From NCBI RefSeq assembly GCF_027744825.2, contig NC_071340.1:3722501-3786500 (forward strand): 64,000 bases of DNA. Reading direction: 5' to 3'. The notes under the pieces were generated by a model. That model saw nothing but the letters and a program-made list of their open reading frames with translations, had not been told where the DNA came from and did not search any database. Positions 1 through 9,445 of the stretch are shown one piece after another. Position 1 is the first letter of the stretch, and each line of letters begins with the position of its first letter. A program made the position numbers and the translations under genes. The DNA comes from Synchiropus splendidus (taxonomy: Eukaryota > Chordata > Actinopteri > Syngnathiformes > Callionymidae).

Positions 1-22
1 GGCCAAGACCCAGAGGGGAGAG
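1..22 (-). CDS. Partial copy of predicted exon D (window edge)
   Basis: This is the first 22 bases, in the minus-strand sense, of the exon D found complete at 1342-1563. The acceptor AG is at 23-24 behind a pyrimidine-rich tract. The rest lies outside the window, so the repeat-encoded gene or array continues to the left. Confidence 0.45.
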
Positions 23-190
23 CTGAAACAGAATACCGACAACAACACAAATGTAAATACAATCTAGAAGCAAGACCTCGGATAGCAGTTAATATGATAT
101 TAATATAAACAGAGTGTAAATGTAGGGATCTACTAAGGATCAACATTTAAAGCGTAAAAACAAATAGTAAATCACTAGTGTATACTCTCA

Positions 191-588
191 TTAAACCACT
201 TTACAATAAGTAAAATCACGACCTCTAGTGGACGCCGTCGTTAAACCACATTACAGTTAGTAAAATCACGACCTCTAGTGGCCGCCGTCGTTAAAGCACA
301 TTACAATTAGTAAAATCACGACCTCTAGTGGACGCCGTCGTTAAACCACATTACAATTAGTAAAATCACGACCTCTAGTGGCCGCCGTCGTTAAAGCACA
401 TTACAGTTAGTAAAATCACGACCTCTAGTGGCCGCCGTCGTTAAAGCACATTACAGTTAGTAAAATCACGACCTCTAGTGGCCGCCGTCGTTAAAGCATA
501 GTGTAAAATAGTAATCCCGACCTCTAGTGGTCGCCGTCGTTAAGGCACAGTGTGAAATAGTAATCGCGACCTCTAGTGTCCGTCGTCG
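191..588. repeat. 50-bp minisatellite, unit 0 (6 copies + 2 divergent)
   Basis: Six canonical 50-bp copies (191-490) are followed by two divergent 49-bp copies (491-539, 540-588). Each canonical copy has the core GACCTCTAGTGG followed by a CpG-rich GCCGCCGTCG-type end. It would be intronic in the minus-strand gene model. Confidence 0.95.
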
Positions 589-713
589 TTAAAGCATAGT
601 AGTAAAATCACAATGACGCTTAGCAGCAACAGTTACTCAAACACCTTCAATAGTAAAATGACACCGTCTAAAAGCACATAGCCGGAACATAGACAAACCG
701 CATTACAGAAAAA

Positions 714-761
714 ACACACACACACGCACACACACACACACGCACGCACGTACGCACGTAA

Positions 762-792
<31 letters not shown>
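714..792. repeat. CA/CG alternating microsatellite
   Basis: A CA tract with embedded ACGCACGTACGCACGT-type segments; strict purine-pyrimidine alternation over most of its length. It falls in the predicted intron after exon C. A second short CA tract in the same unit is at 1317-1342. Confidence 0.95.
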
Positions 793-793
<1 letters not shown>

Positions 794-867
794 TAGCGAA
801 CATACAACCATTCAACTGATACTGAACGTTAGAGATGTGTTGAAAAAAATTGAGATTCGTATCTTAC

Positions 868-1563
868 CAAACGTTGGTGTTGGTGTTGGTGTTGAAGCGA
901 CAGGTAGAAGGTGTGGCGTGCTCGTTGTCTTTGTATCTGTTTTCATGTGAAAAAATAAATAAATAAATACATCAGTGAAACGTAAACTATCACTCCAAAA
1001 TGTTTTTTCCCACCTCCTATCAGCTGAGGCGTCTGGTGAGTTAAAGAATCAACGAGCGGGTGCCCTACTCCTTCGACCTCTGACTGATCGTCTGTTTTCA
1101 TACGCACAGGCGTTGAATAAAACAAAAAACATAGGTAGTTAAATATAAAATACATCGACAGACTGTGGTTAAAATACTTTTTTTTTATTGAACTGAATGT
1201 TTTGCTCTCACCGTTGAACAGTTGGAGCGACCCGTTCAATGAATGATCAGCATCCACAGGGTCCGGATGACTTCCCGGTCGTGTCTGAATTCCGGGTTCC
1301 GGGTGATCTTTTCATGCACACACACACACACACACACACACAAGTATTTCTTTCTTTTTGTTTTGGTATCCGGGGCGATGTCCGCGGCTTGTCTGTGGTT
1401 GCTGGCTGTGCTGATGGTGTCGGCGACGGTGGCTGTGGAGGTGCGGATAGCCCAGATGCCGACGTCGAGTCTTCAGCAGGGAACGGTCCGGATAGTAGAT
1501 CCAGAGGTACTGAGGAAACCGGCGTCGATGTCTCCCACAAAGGCCAAGACCCAGAGGGGAGAG
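868..1563 (-). CDS. Predicted exon cluster D-A-B-C of an amplified gene, unit 1
   Basis: Four candidate exons read on the minus strand: D 1342-1563 (222 bp), A 1212-1307 (96 bp), B 1014-1091 (78 bp), C 868-936 (69 bp). D follows a pyrimidine-rich acceptor ending TTTCAG; A ends at CG|GTGAGAG, B at GAG|GTGGGA, C at TTG|GTAAGA. B and C both begin after ATGAAAACAG. Every exon starts with two codon bases and ends with one (phase 1-1), and every length is a multiple of three. Together they would encode 155 residues: D is Pro/Ser/Thr-rich (about 74 aa, basic at its end), A and B polar, C with a Thr-Pro run. I recognise no family. Weak point: the D-A intron would be only 34 nt, made of a TG run, and D's donor (TT|GTGTGT) is poor, so D may splice to B or A may be skipped; either keeps frame. 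No cysteine pattern, signal peptide or membrane span is apparent. Confidence 0.5.
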
Positions 1564-1731
1564 CTGAAACAGAATACCGACAACAATACAAATGTAAATA
1601 CAATCTAGAAGCAAGACCTCGGATAGCAGTTAATATGATATTAATATAAACAGAGTGTAAATGTAGGGATCTACTCAGGATCAACATTTAAAGCGTAAAA
1701 ACAAATAGTAAATCACTAGTGTATACTCTCA

Positions 1732-2729
1732 TTAAACCACATTACAATTAGTAAAATCACGACCTCTAGTGGACGCCGTCGTTTAACCACATTACAGTTA
1801 GTAAAATCACGACCTCTAGTGGACGCCGTCGTTAAAGCACATTACAGTTAGTAAAATCACGACCTCTAGTGGCCGCCGTCGTTAAAGCACATTACAATTA
1901 GGAAAATCACGACCTCCAGCGGCCGCTGTCGTTAAACCACATAACAGTTAGTAAAATCACGACCTCTAGTGGCCGCCGTCGTTAAAGCACATTACAATTA
2001 GTAAAATTACGACCTCTAGTGGCCGCCGTCCTTAAAGCACATTACAGTTAGTAAAATCACGACCTCTAGCGGCCGCTGTCGTTAAAGCACATTACAATTA
2101 GTAAAATCACGACCTCTAGCGGCCGCCGACGTTAAACCACATTACAGTTAGTAAAATCACGACCTCTAGTGGACGCCGTCGTTAAACCACATTACAGTTA
2201 GTAAAATCACGACCTCTAGTGGCCGCCGTCGTTAAAGCACATTACAATTAGTAAAATCACGACCTCTAGCGGCCGCCGTCGTTAAACCACATTACAGTTA
2301 GTAAAATCACGACCTCTAGTGGACGCCGTTATTAAACCACATTACAGTTAGTAAAATCACGACCTCTAGTGGCCGCCGTCGTTAAAGCACATTACAGTTA
2401 GTAAAATCACGACCTCTAGTGGCCGCCGTCGTTAAAGCACATTACAATTAGTAAAATCACGACCTCTAGCGGCCGCCGTCGTTAAAGCACATTGCAGTTA
2501 GTAAAATCACGACCTCTAGCGGCCGGCGTCGTTAAAGCTAATTACAGTTAGTAAAATCACGACCTCTAGTGGCCGCCGTCGTTAAAGCACATTACAGTTA
2601 GTAAAATCACGACCTCTAGTGGCCGCCGTCGTTAAAGCATAGTGTAAATTAGTAATCCCGACCTCTAGTGGTCGCCATCGTTAAAGCATAGTGTGAAATA
2701 GTAATCGCGACCTCTAGTGTCCGTCGTCG
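1732..2729. repeat. 50-bp minisatellite, unit 1 (18 copies + 2 divergent)
   Basis: Eighteen canonical copies span 1732-2631 and two divergent 49-bp copies span 2632-2729. Copies alternate between TAGTGG and TAGCGG in the core; the latter creates NotI sites (GCGGCCGC). Confidence 0.95.
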
Positions 2730-2854
2730 TTAAAGCATAGTAGTAAAATCACAATGACGCTTAGGAGCAACAGTTACTCAAACACCTTCAATAGTAAAAT
2801 GACACCGTCTAAAAGCACATAGCCGGAACATAGACAAACCGCATTACAGATAAA

Positions 2855-2917
2855 ACACACACACACGCACACACACACGCACGCACGCACGTACGCGCAC
2901 ATACACACACACACACA
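2855..2917. repeat. CA/CG microsatellite abutting exon D (fusion tract)
   Basis: Here the long CA/CG tract is joined directly to the exon D block, which in other units follows the second, shorter CA tract. This marks a deletion between the two tracts. Confidence 0.9.
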
Positions 2918-3117
2918 AGCATTTCTTTCTTTTTGTTTTGGTATCCGGGGCGATGTCCGCGGCTTGTCTGTGGTTGCTGGCGGTGCTGATGGTGTCGGCG
3001 ATAGCCCAGATGCCGACGTCGAGTCTTCAGCAGGGAACGGTCCGGATAGTAGATCCAGAGGTACTGAGGAAACCGGCGTCGACGTCTCCCACAAAGGCCA
3101 AGACCCAGAGGGGAGAG
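2917..3117 (-). CDS. Predicted exon D, short variant, unit 2
   Basis: This is the minus-strand exon D with a 21-bp internal deletion (201 bp, 67 codons). The deletion removes seven residues from the Pro-rich stretch and keeps phase 1-1. The acceptor context is the same as in other units. Exons A, B and C are absent here because the sequence between the two CA tracts is missing; skipping them would still leave the frame open. The D border now faces a long TG/CG tract. Confidence 0.45.
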
Positions 3118-3285
3118 CTGAAACAGAATACCGACAACAACACAAATGTAAATACAATGTAGAAGCAAGACCTCGGATAGCAGTTAATATAATATTAATA
3201 TACACAGAGTGTAAATGTAGGGATCTACTAAGGATCAACATTTAAAGCGTAAAAACAAATAGTAAATCACTAGTGTATACTCTCA

Positions 3286-4133
3286 TTAAACCACTTTACA
3301 ATAAGTAAAATCACGACCTCTAGTGGACGCCGTCGTTAAACCACATTACAGTTAGTAAAATCACGACCTCTAGCGGCCGCCGTCGTTAAACCACATTACA
3401 GTTAGTAAAATCCCGACCTCTAGTGGCCGCCGTCGTTAAAGCACATTACAATTAGTAAAATCACGTCCTCTAGTGGCCGCCGTCGTTAAAACACATAACA
3501 GTTGGTAAAATCACGACCTCTAGTGGCCGCTGTCGTTAAAGCACATTACAATTAGTAAAATCACGACCTCTAGTGGCCGCCGTCGTTAAAGCACATTACA
3601 ATTAGTAAAATCACGACCTCTAGTGGCCGCCGTCGTTAAAGCACATTACAGTTAGTAAAATCACGACCTCTAGTGGCCGCCGTCGTTAAAGCACATTACA
3701 GTTAGTAAAATCACGACCTCTAGTGGCCGCCGTCGTTAAAGCACATTACAGTTAGTAAAATCACGACCTCTAGCGGCCGCCGTCGTTAAAGCACATTACA
3801 ATTAGTAAAATCACGACCTCTAGCGGCCGCCGTCGTTAAAGCACATTGCAGTCAGTAAAATCACGACCTCTAGCGGCCGACGTCGTTAAAGCACATTACA
3901 GTTAGTAAAATCACGACCTCTAGCGGCCGCCGTCGTTAAAGCACATTACAATTAGTAAAATCACGTCCTCTAGTGGCCGCCGTCGTTAAAGCACATTACA
4001 GTTCGTAAAATCACGACCTCTAGTGGCCGCCGTCGTTAAAGCATAGTGTAAAATAGTAATCCCGACCTCTAGTGGTCGCCGTCGTTAAGGCACAGTGTGA
4101 AATAGTAATCGCGACCTCTAGTGTCCGTCGTCG
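3286..4133. repeat. 50-bp minisatellite, unit 2 (15 copies + 2 divergent)
   Basis: Fifteen canonical copies span 3286-4035, with the same divergent pair at 4036-4133. The first copy keeps a CTTTACAATAAG variant shared with several other units, so array edges are preserved while the middle varies. Confidence 0.95.
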
Positions 4134-4259
4134 TTAAAGCATAGTAGTAAAATCACAATGACGCTTAGCAGCAACAGTTACTCAAACACCTTCAATCGTA
4201 AAATGACACCGTCTAAAAGCACATAGCCGGAACATAGACAAACCGCATTACAGATAAAA

Positions 4260-4345
4260 CACACACACACGCACACACGCACACACACACAAACGCACGT
4301 ACGCACGCACGCACGTACGCGCACACACACACACACACACACACA
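4260..4345. repeat. CA/CG alternating microsatellite
   Basis: This is the unit 3 counterpart of 714-792 with more CG steps. The short companion CA tract is at 4870-4891. Confidence 0.95.
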
Positions 4346-4420
4346 ATAGCGAACATACAACCATTCAACTGATACTGAACGGTAGAGATGTGTTGAAAAA
4401 AATTGAGATTCGTATCTTAC

Positions 4421-5112
4421 CAAACGTTGGTGTTGGTGTTGGTGTTGAAGCGACAGGTAGAAGGTGTGGCGTGCTCGTTGTCTTTGTATCTGTTTTCATG
4501 TGAAAAAATAAATAAATAAATACAGCAGTGAAACGTAAACTATCACTCCAAAATGTTTTTTCCCACCTCCTATCAGCTGAGGCGTCTGGTGAGTTAAAGA
4601 ATCAACGAGCGGGTGCCCTACTCCTTCGACCTCTGACTGATCGTCTGTTTTCATACGCACAGGCGTTGAATAAAACAAAAAACATAGGTAGTTAAATATA
4701 AAATACATCGACAGACTGTGGTTAAAATACTTTTTTTTTATTGAACTGAATGTTTTGCTCTCACCGTTGAACAGTTGGAGCGACCCGTTCAATGAATGAT
4801 CAGCATCCACAGGGTCCGGATGACTTCCCGGTCGTGTCTGATTTCCGGGTTCCGGGTGATCTTTTCATGCACACACACACACACACACACAAGTATTTCT
4901 TTCTTTTTGTTTTGGTATCCGGGGCGATGTCCGCGGCTTGTCTGTGGTTGCTGGCTGTGCTGATGGTGTCGGCGACGGTGGCTGTGGAGGTGCGGATAGC
5001 CCAGATGCCGACGTCGAGTCTTCAGCAGGGAACGGTCCGGATAGTAGATCCAGAGGTACTGAGGAAACCGGCGTCGATGTCTCCCACAAAGGCCAAGACC
5101 CAGAGGGGAGAG
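4421..5112 (-). CDS. Predicted exon cluster D-A-B-C, unit 3
   Basis: Minus-strand exons D 4891-5112 (222 bp), A 4765-4860 (96), B 4567-4644 (78) and C 4421-4489 (69) have the same borders and phases as in unit 1. The D-A interval is 30 nt of TG repeat plus the acceptor, shorter than normal vertebrate introns. Reading straight through that interval meets a TGA, so the unspliced frame is closed. The few replacements are in polar residues. Confidence 0.5.
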
Positions 5113-5280
5113 CTGAAACAGAATACCGACGACAACACAAATGTAAATACAATCTAGAAGCAAGACCTCGGATAGCAGTTAATATGATATTAATATAAAC
5201 AGAGTGTAAATGTAGGGATCTACTAAGGATCAACATTTAAAGCGTAAAAACAAATAGTAAATCACTAGTGTATACTCTCA

Positions 5281-5978
5281 TTAAACCACTTTACAATAAG
5301 TAAAATCACGACCTCTAGTGGACGCCGTCGTTAAATCACATTACAGTTAGTAAAATCGCGACCTCTAGTGGCCGCCGTCGTTAAAGCACATTACAATTAG
5401 TAAAATCACGACCTCTAGTGGCCGCCGTCGTTAAAGCACATTACAATTAGTAAAATCACGACCTCTAGTGGCCGCCGTCGTTAAAGCACATTACAATTAG
5501 TAAAATCACGACCTCTAGTGGCCGCCGTCGTTAAAGCACATTACAATTAGTAAAATCACGACCTCTAGTGGCCGCCGTCGTTAAAGCACATTACAGTTAG
5601 TAAAATCACGTCCTCTAGTGGCCGCCGTCGTTAAAGCACATTACAATTAGTAAAATCACGACCTCTAGCGGCCGCCGTCGTTAAAGCACATTGCAGTTAG
5701 TAAAATCACGACCTCTAGCGGCCGACGTCGTTAAAGCACATTACAGTTAGTAAAATCACGACCTCTAGCGGCCGCCGTCGTTAAAGCACATTACAATTAG
5801 TAAAATCACGTCCTCTAGTGGCCGCCGTCGTTAAAGCACATTACAGTTAGTAAAATCACGACCTCTAGTGGCCGCCGTCGTTAAAGCATAGTGTAAAATA
5901 GTAATCCCGACCTCTAGTGGTCGCCGTCGTTAAGGCACAGTGTGAAATAGTAATCGCGACCTCTAGTGTCCGTCGTCG
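5281..5978. repeat. 50-bp minisatellite, unit 3 (12 copies + 2 divergent)
   Basis: Twelve canonical copies span 5281-5880 and the divergent pair spans 5881-5978. Order and variant pattern resemble unit 4 more than unit 1. Confidence 0.95.
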
Positions 5979-6113
5979 TTAAAGCATAGTAGTAAAATCA
6001 CAATGACGCTTAGCAGCAACAGTTACTCAAACACCTTCAATCGTAAAATGACACCGTCTAAAAGCACATAGCCGGAACATAGACAAACCGCATTACAGAT
6101 AAAACACACACAC

Positions 6114-6196
6114 ACGCACACACACACACACGCACGCACGCACGCACGTACGCACGTACGCACGTACGCGCACACACACACACACACACACACACA
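6114..6196. repeat. CA/CG alternating microsatellite
   Basis: This is the unit 4 counterpart, with three GTACGCAC-type steps. The short companion CA tract is at 6721-6742. Confidence 0.95.
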
Positions 6197-6271
6197 ATAG
6201 CGAACATACAACCATTCAACTGATACTGAACGGTAGAGATGTGTTGAAAAAAATTGAGATTCGTATCTTAC

Positions 6272-6963
6272 CAAACGTTGGTGTTGGTGTTGGTGTTGAA
6301 GCGACAGGTAGAAGGTGTGGCGTGCTCGTTGTCTTTGTATCTGTTTTCATGTGAAAAAATAAATAAATAAATACAGCAGTGAAACGTAAACTATCACTCC
6401 AAAATGTTTTTTCCCACCTCCTATCAGCTGAGGCGTCTGGTGAGTTAAAGAATCAACGAGCGTGTGCCCTACTCCTTCGACCTCTGACTGATCGTCTGTT
6501 TTCATACGCACAGGCGTTGAATAAAACAAAAAACATAGGTAGTTAAATATAAAATACATCGACAGACTGTGGTTAAAATACTTTTTTTTTATTGAACTGA
6601 ATGTTTTGCTCTCACCGTTGAACAGTTGGAGCGACCCGTTCAATGAATGATCAGCATCCACAGGGTCCGGATGACTTCCCGGTCGTGTCTGATTTCCGGG
6701 TTCCGGGTGATCTTTTCATGCACACACACACACACACACACAAGTATTTCTTTCTTTTTGTTTTGGTATCCGGGGCGATGTCCGCGGCTTGTCTGTGGTT
6801 GCTGGCTGTGCTGATGGTGTCGGCGACGGTGGCTGTGGAGGTGCGGATAGCCCAGATGCCGACGTCGAGTCTTCAGCAGGGAACGGTCCGGATAGTAGAT
6901 CCAGAGGTACTGAGGAAACCGGCGTCGATGTCTCCCACAAAGGCCAAGACCCAGAGGGGAGAG
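6272..6963 (-). CDS. Predicted exon cluster D-A-B-C, unit 4
   Basis: Minus-strand exons D 6742-6963, A 6616-6711, B 6418-6495 and C 6272-6340 lie exactly 1851 bp from those of unit 3, with identical lengths and splice borders. Exon B carries a Pro-to-Thr change. The following intron, toward lower coordinates, contains a CA/CG tract and the minisatellite at 5281-5978. Confidence 0.5.
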
Positions 6964-7131
6964 CTGAAACAGAATACCGACGACAACACAAATGTAAATA
7001 CAATCTAGAAGCAAGACCTCGGATAGCAGTTAATATGATATTAATATAAACAGAGTGTAAATGTAGGGATCTACTAAGGATCAACATTTAAAGCGTAAAA
7101 ACAAATAGTAAATCACTAGTGTATACTCTCA

Positions 7132-7680
7132 TTAAACCACTTTACAATAAGTAAAATCACGACCTCTAGTGGACGCCGTCGTTAAACCACATTACAGTTA
7201 GTAAAATCGCGACCTCTAGTGGCCGCCGTCGTTAAAGCACATTACAATTAGTAAAATCACGACCTCTAGTGGCCGCCGTCGTTAAAGCACATTACAATTA
7301 GTAAAATCACGACCTCTAGTGGCCGCCGTCGTTAAAGCACATTACAATTAGTAAAATCACGACCTCTAGTGGCCGCCGTCGTTAAAGCACATTACAATTA
7401 GTAAAATCACGACCTCTAGCGGCCGCCGTCGTTAAAGCACATTGCAGTTAGTAAAATCACGACCTCTAGCGGCCGACGTCGTTAAAGCACATTACAGTTA
7501 GTAAAATCACGACCTCTAGCGGCCGCCGTCGTTAAAGCACATTACAATTAGTAAAATCACGTCCTCTAGTGGCCGCCGTCGTTAAAGCACATTACAGTTA
7601 GTAAAATCACGACCTCTAGTGGTCGCCGTCGTTAAGGCATAGTGTGAAATAGTAATCGCGACCTCTAGTGTCCGTCGTCG
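7132..7680. repeat. 50-bp minisatellite, unit 4 (10 copies + 1 divergent)
   Basis: Ten canonical copies span 7132-7631 and only one divergent copy follows (7632-7680). The tenth copy ends with the GGTCGCC variant normally found in the first divergent copy, so an internal deletion fused the two. Confidence 0.95.
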
Positions 7681-7805
7681 TTAAAGCATAGTAGTAAAAT
7701 CACAATGACGCTTAGCAGCAACAGTTACTCAAACACCTTCAATCGTAAAATGACACCGTCTAAAAGCACATAGCCGGAACATAGACAAACCGCATTACAG
7801 ATAAA

Positions 7806-7888
7806 ACACACACACACGCACACACACACACACGCACGCACGCACGCACGCACGCACGTACGCGCACACACACACACACACACACACA
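7806..7888. repeat. CA/CG alternating microsatellite
   Basis: This is the unit 5 counterpart with a run of CGCA steps. Confidence 0.95.
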
Positions 7889-7963
7889 ATAGCGAACATA
7901 CAACCATTCAACTGATACTGAACGGTAGAGATGTGTTGAAAAAAATTGAGATTCGTATCTTAC

Positions 7964-8402
7964 CAAACGTTGGTGTTGGTGTTGGTGTTGAAGCGACAGG
8001 TAGAAGGTGTGGCGTGCTCGTTGTCTTTGTATCTGTTTTCATGTGAAAAAATAAATAAATAAATACAGCAGTGAAACGTAAACTATCACTCCAAATGTTT
8101 TTTCCCACCTCCTATCAGCTGAGGCGTCTGGTGAGTTAAAGAATCAACGAGCGGGTGCCCTACTCCTTCGACCTCTGACTGATCGTCTGTTTTCATACGC
8201 ACAGGCGTTGAATAAAACAAAAAACATAGGTAGTTAAATATAAAATACATCGACAGACTGTGGTTAAAATACTTTTTTTTTATTGAACTGAATGTTTTGC
8301 TCTCACCGTTGAACAGTTGGAGCGACCCGTTCAATGAATGATCAGCATCCACAGGGTCCGGATGACTTCCCGGTCGTGTCTGATTTCCGGGTTCCGGGTG
8401 AC
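7964..8402 (-). CDS. Predicted exons A-B-C, unit 5 (array end)
   Basis: Minus-strand exons A 8307-8402, B 8109-8186 and C 7964-8032 have the same lengths (96, 78, 69) and phases as elsewhere. Exon D is missing: upstream of A the unit ends in a CA tract of about 60 bp (8412-8470) and then unique sequence. A phase-1 exon from the unique part (8942-8989) could join A directly in frame. One base of A's first codon differs from other units. A single-base loss lies in the intron just past exon B's donor and does not touch the exons. Confidence 0.5.
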
Positions 8403-8410
8403 CTTTTCAT

Positions 8411-8411
<1 letters not shown>

Positions 8412-8470
<59 letters not shown>
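8412..8470. repeat. Long CA microsatellite at array end
   Basis: About 60 bp of CA occupies the place of the short tract in other units and marks the junction of the macro-array with unique sequence (8471 on). Confidence 0.95.
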
Positions 8471-8474
<4 letters not shown>

Positions 8475-8608
8475 GCATGTATATACACTTAATAAATACC
8501 GCTATTCTTTACCTAGTTATCGTAATTATGATTAGAATCGCTGTCTCCTTCTCACCAATGACTCGCGCCGGTCCTGTCTTCCGTGCCGAATTAACCGTCG
8601 CTTACGGC

Positions 8609-9278
8609 TCAGAGAGCGTTGGTTACTCCCCTTCGGTCGATTTCCTGTACTCGGCCCCGGACGAACTCGTCCTCGCTGTCGATTATTATAATACACGGCG
8701 TGTTCTGAGCCTCGGTGCTGCTGACTTGAAGACTCGCTCTCGGATTCACAGCCGACAGATCTGCACGGGCATCTCCGTCTTCAAAAGTTACACGCATTAA
8801 CCGCTCAAGCTCCTCAGCGCCGATCAGCGTCTCCGGGAAGTTATTCGCGGAGGCGATAATATCTGAAAAATAGAAGTGCGGCTGTTGTAACACATAATAG
8901 AGATATTAACAACGAATTATAAAATAATTCAATATTTTTACCAGTATCACTCTGCGTTAAATGAACGTCACACAGATGAGTGACGACGTCTGTCAATGAA
9001 AAGAGACATGGTACGTGATAAACATGGCGTAACGTTTTTATTATACTTATATATGTAAATGTAAATACATAGATACACATATATGTATATACTTATATGT
9101 ATACTGTATAGATATAGATAGATGGATAGATAGATAAATATTCACCTACGACGTGCAGAGGAAGAGGCATCCATGGGTAGTCTGGAGTCCTTTTGGAAAG
9201 GAGGATGAAGTTCTGGAAGGTCTGGTCAACAGCGAAGGTTACCCCGGAACTGATGTAAAATGTGGTATGTTTCGGTGT
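8609..9278 (-). CDS. Predicted three-exon segment of an unknown spliced gene
   Basis: Minus-strand exons are 9146-9278 (133 bp, after a CTCTTTCTCAG acceptor, ending TAG|GTGAAT), 8942-8989 (48 bp, after TTCATTGACAG, ending CTG|GTAAAA) and 8609-8862 (254 bp, after CACTTCTATTTTTCAG, ending in TGA). Phases agree across both introns (156 and 79 bp). The joined frame is open for 144 residues, runs from aromatic/hydrophobic sequence into an acidic segment, and ends with a run of four isoleucines before Asp-Ser-Glu-Asp-Glu. No ATG is seen at the 5' side, so earlier exons are missing or beyond recognition. I recognise no family. The 48-bp exon is phase 1-1, matching all array exons downstream, so the last exon may be an alternative 3' end of the same gene. 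Splicing is inferred from sequence only. Confidence 0.5.
9050..9141. repeat. AT-rich and GATA-type simple repeat
   Basis: TATATG/TACATA-rich sequence passes into GATA tetranucleotides (about 9109-9138). It lies in the predicted 156-bp intron of the minus-strand gene. Confidence 0.8.
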
Positions 9279-9445
9279 CTGAGAAAGAGTCAGGCATAAT
9301 GCCTGTTGTCACACCGCTGTTTACCCCTTTTTTAAGTATTTCCTGAGTAAGTAAAATTGCATCGTTTAAAACTCACACAGGGTGTAAAATTAAATAGACT
9401 GATTCAACAGAAACTCATATGAGTTGAATAGCTGTGTTATTTGAA

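Larger units (their letters stand above)
1..8470. repeat. Macro-tandem array, five units of about 1.5-2.0 kb
   Basis: The same block recurs with starts at 1, 1542, 3096, 5091 and 6942; the first is cut by the window edge and the last ends in a CA tract near 8470. Each unit contains, in plus-strand order, a short unique tract, a 50-bp minisatellite, a long CA/CG-type microsatellite, a spacer with a GTTGGT-type hexamer run (873-894 in the first unit), a second CA tract, and a 220-bp block. Unit length differs mainly through minisatellite copy number (6, 18, 15, 12, 10 canonical copies). Unit 1542-3095 also lacks the segment between the two CA tracts. Outside these tracts the units are nearly identical, so they are recent or homogenised. 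The array carries predicted minus-strand exons, listed separately. Confidence 0.95.

Noticed and set aside
633..815. Minus-strand Cys-Val-rich ORFs across CA tracts
   Set aside because: TG repeats translate as Cys-Val runs; no coding evidence, and tract length varies between units.
1378..1608. Plus-strand 76-codon ORF with a signal-peptide-like N-terminus, repeated at 2953, 4927 and 6778
   Set aside because: It is the antisense of predicted exon D. The minus strand has phase-consistent splice borders across four exons, whereas the plus ORF has only a start, a hydrophobic run and a stop. Kept as a possibility only if strand-specific RNA shows plus transcription.
1..8470. CRISPR-like array of 50-bp repeats
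   Set aside because: The copies are contiguous without unique spacers, and the context is eukaryotic.
8477..8800. Plus-strand 107-codon ORF
   Set aside because: It lies opposite the predicted minus-strand exon 8609-8862, which has better splice support.
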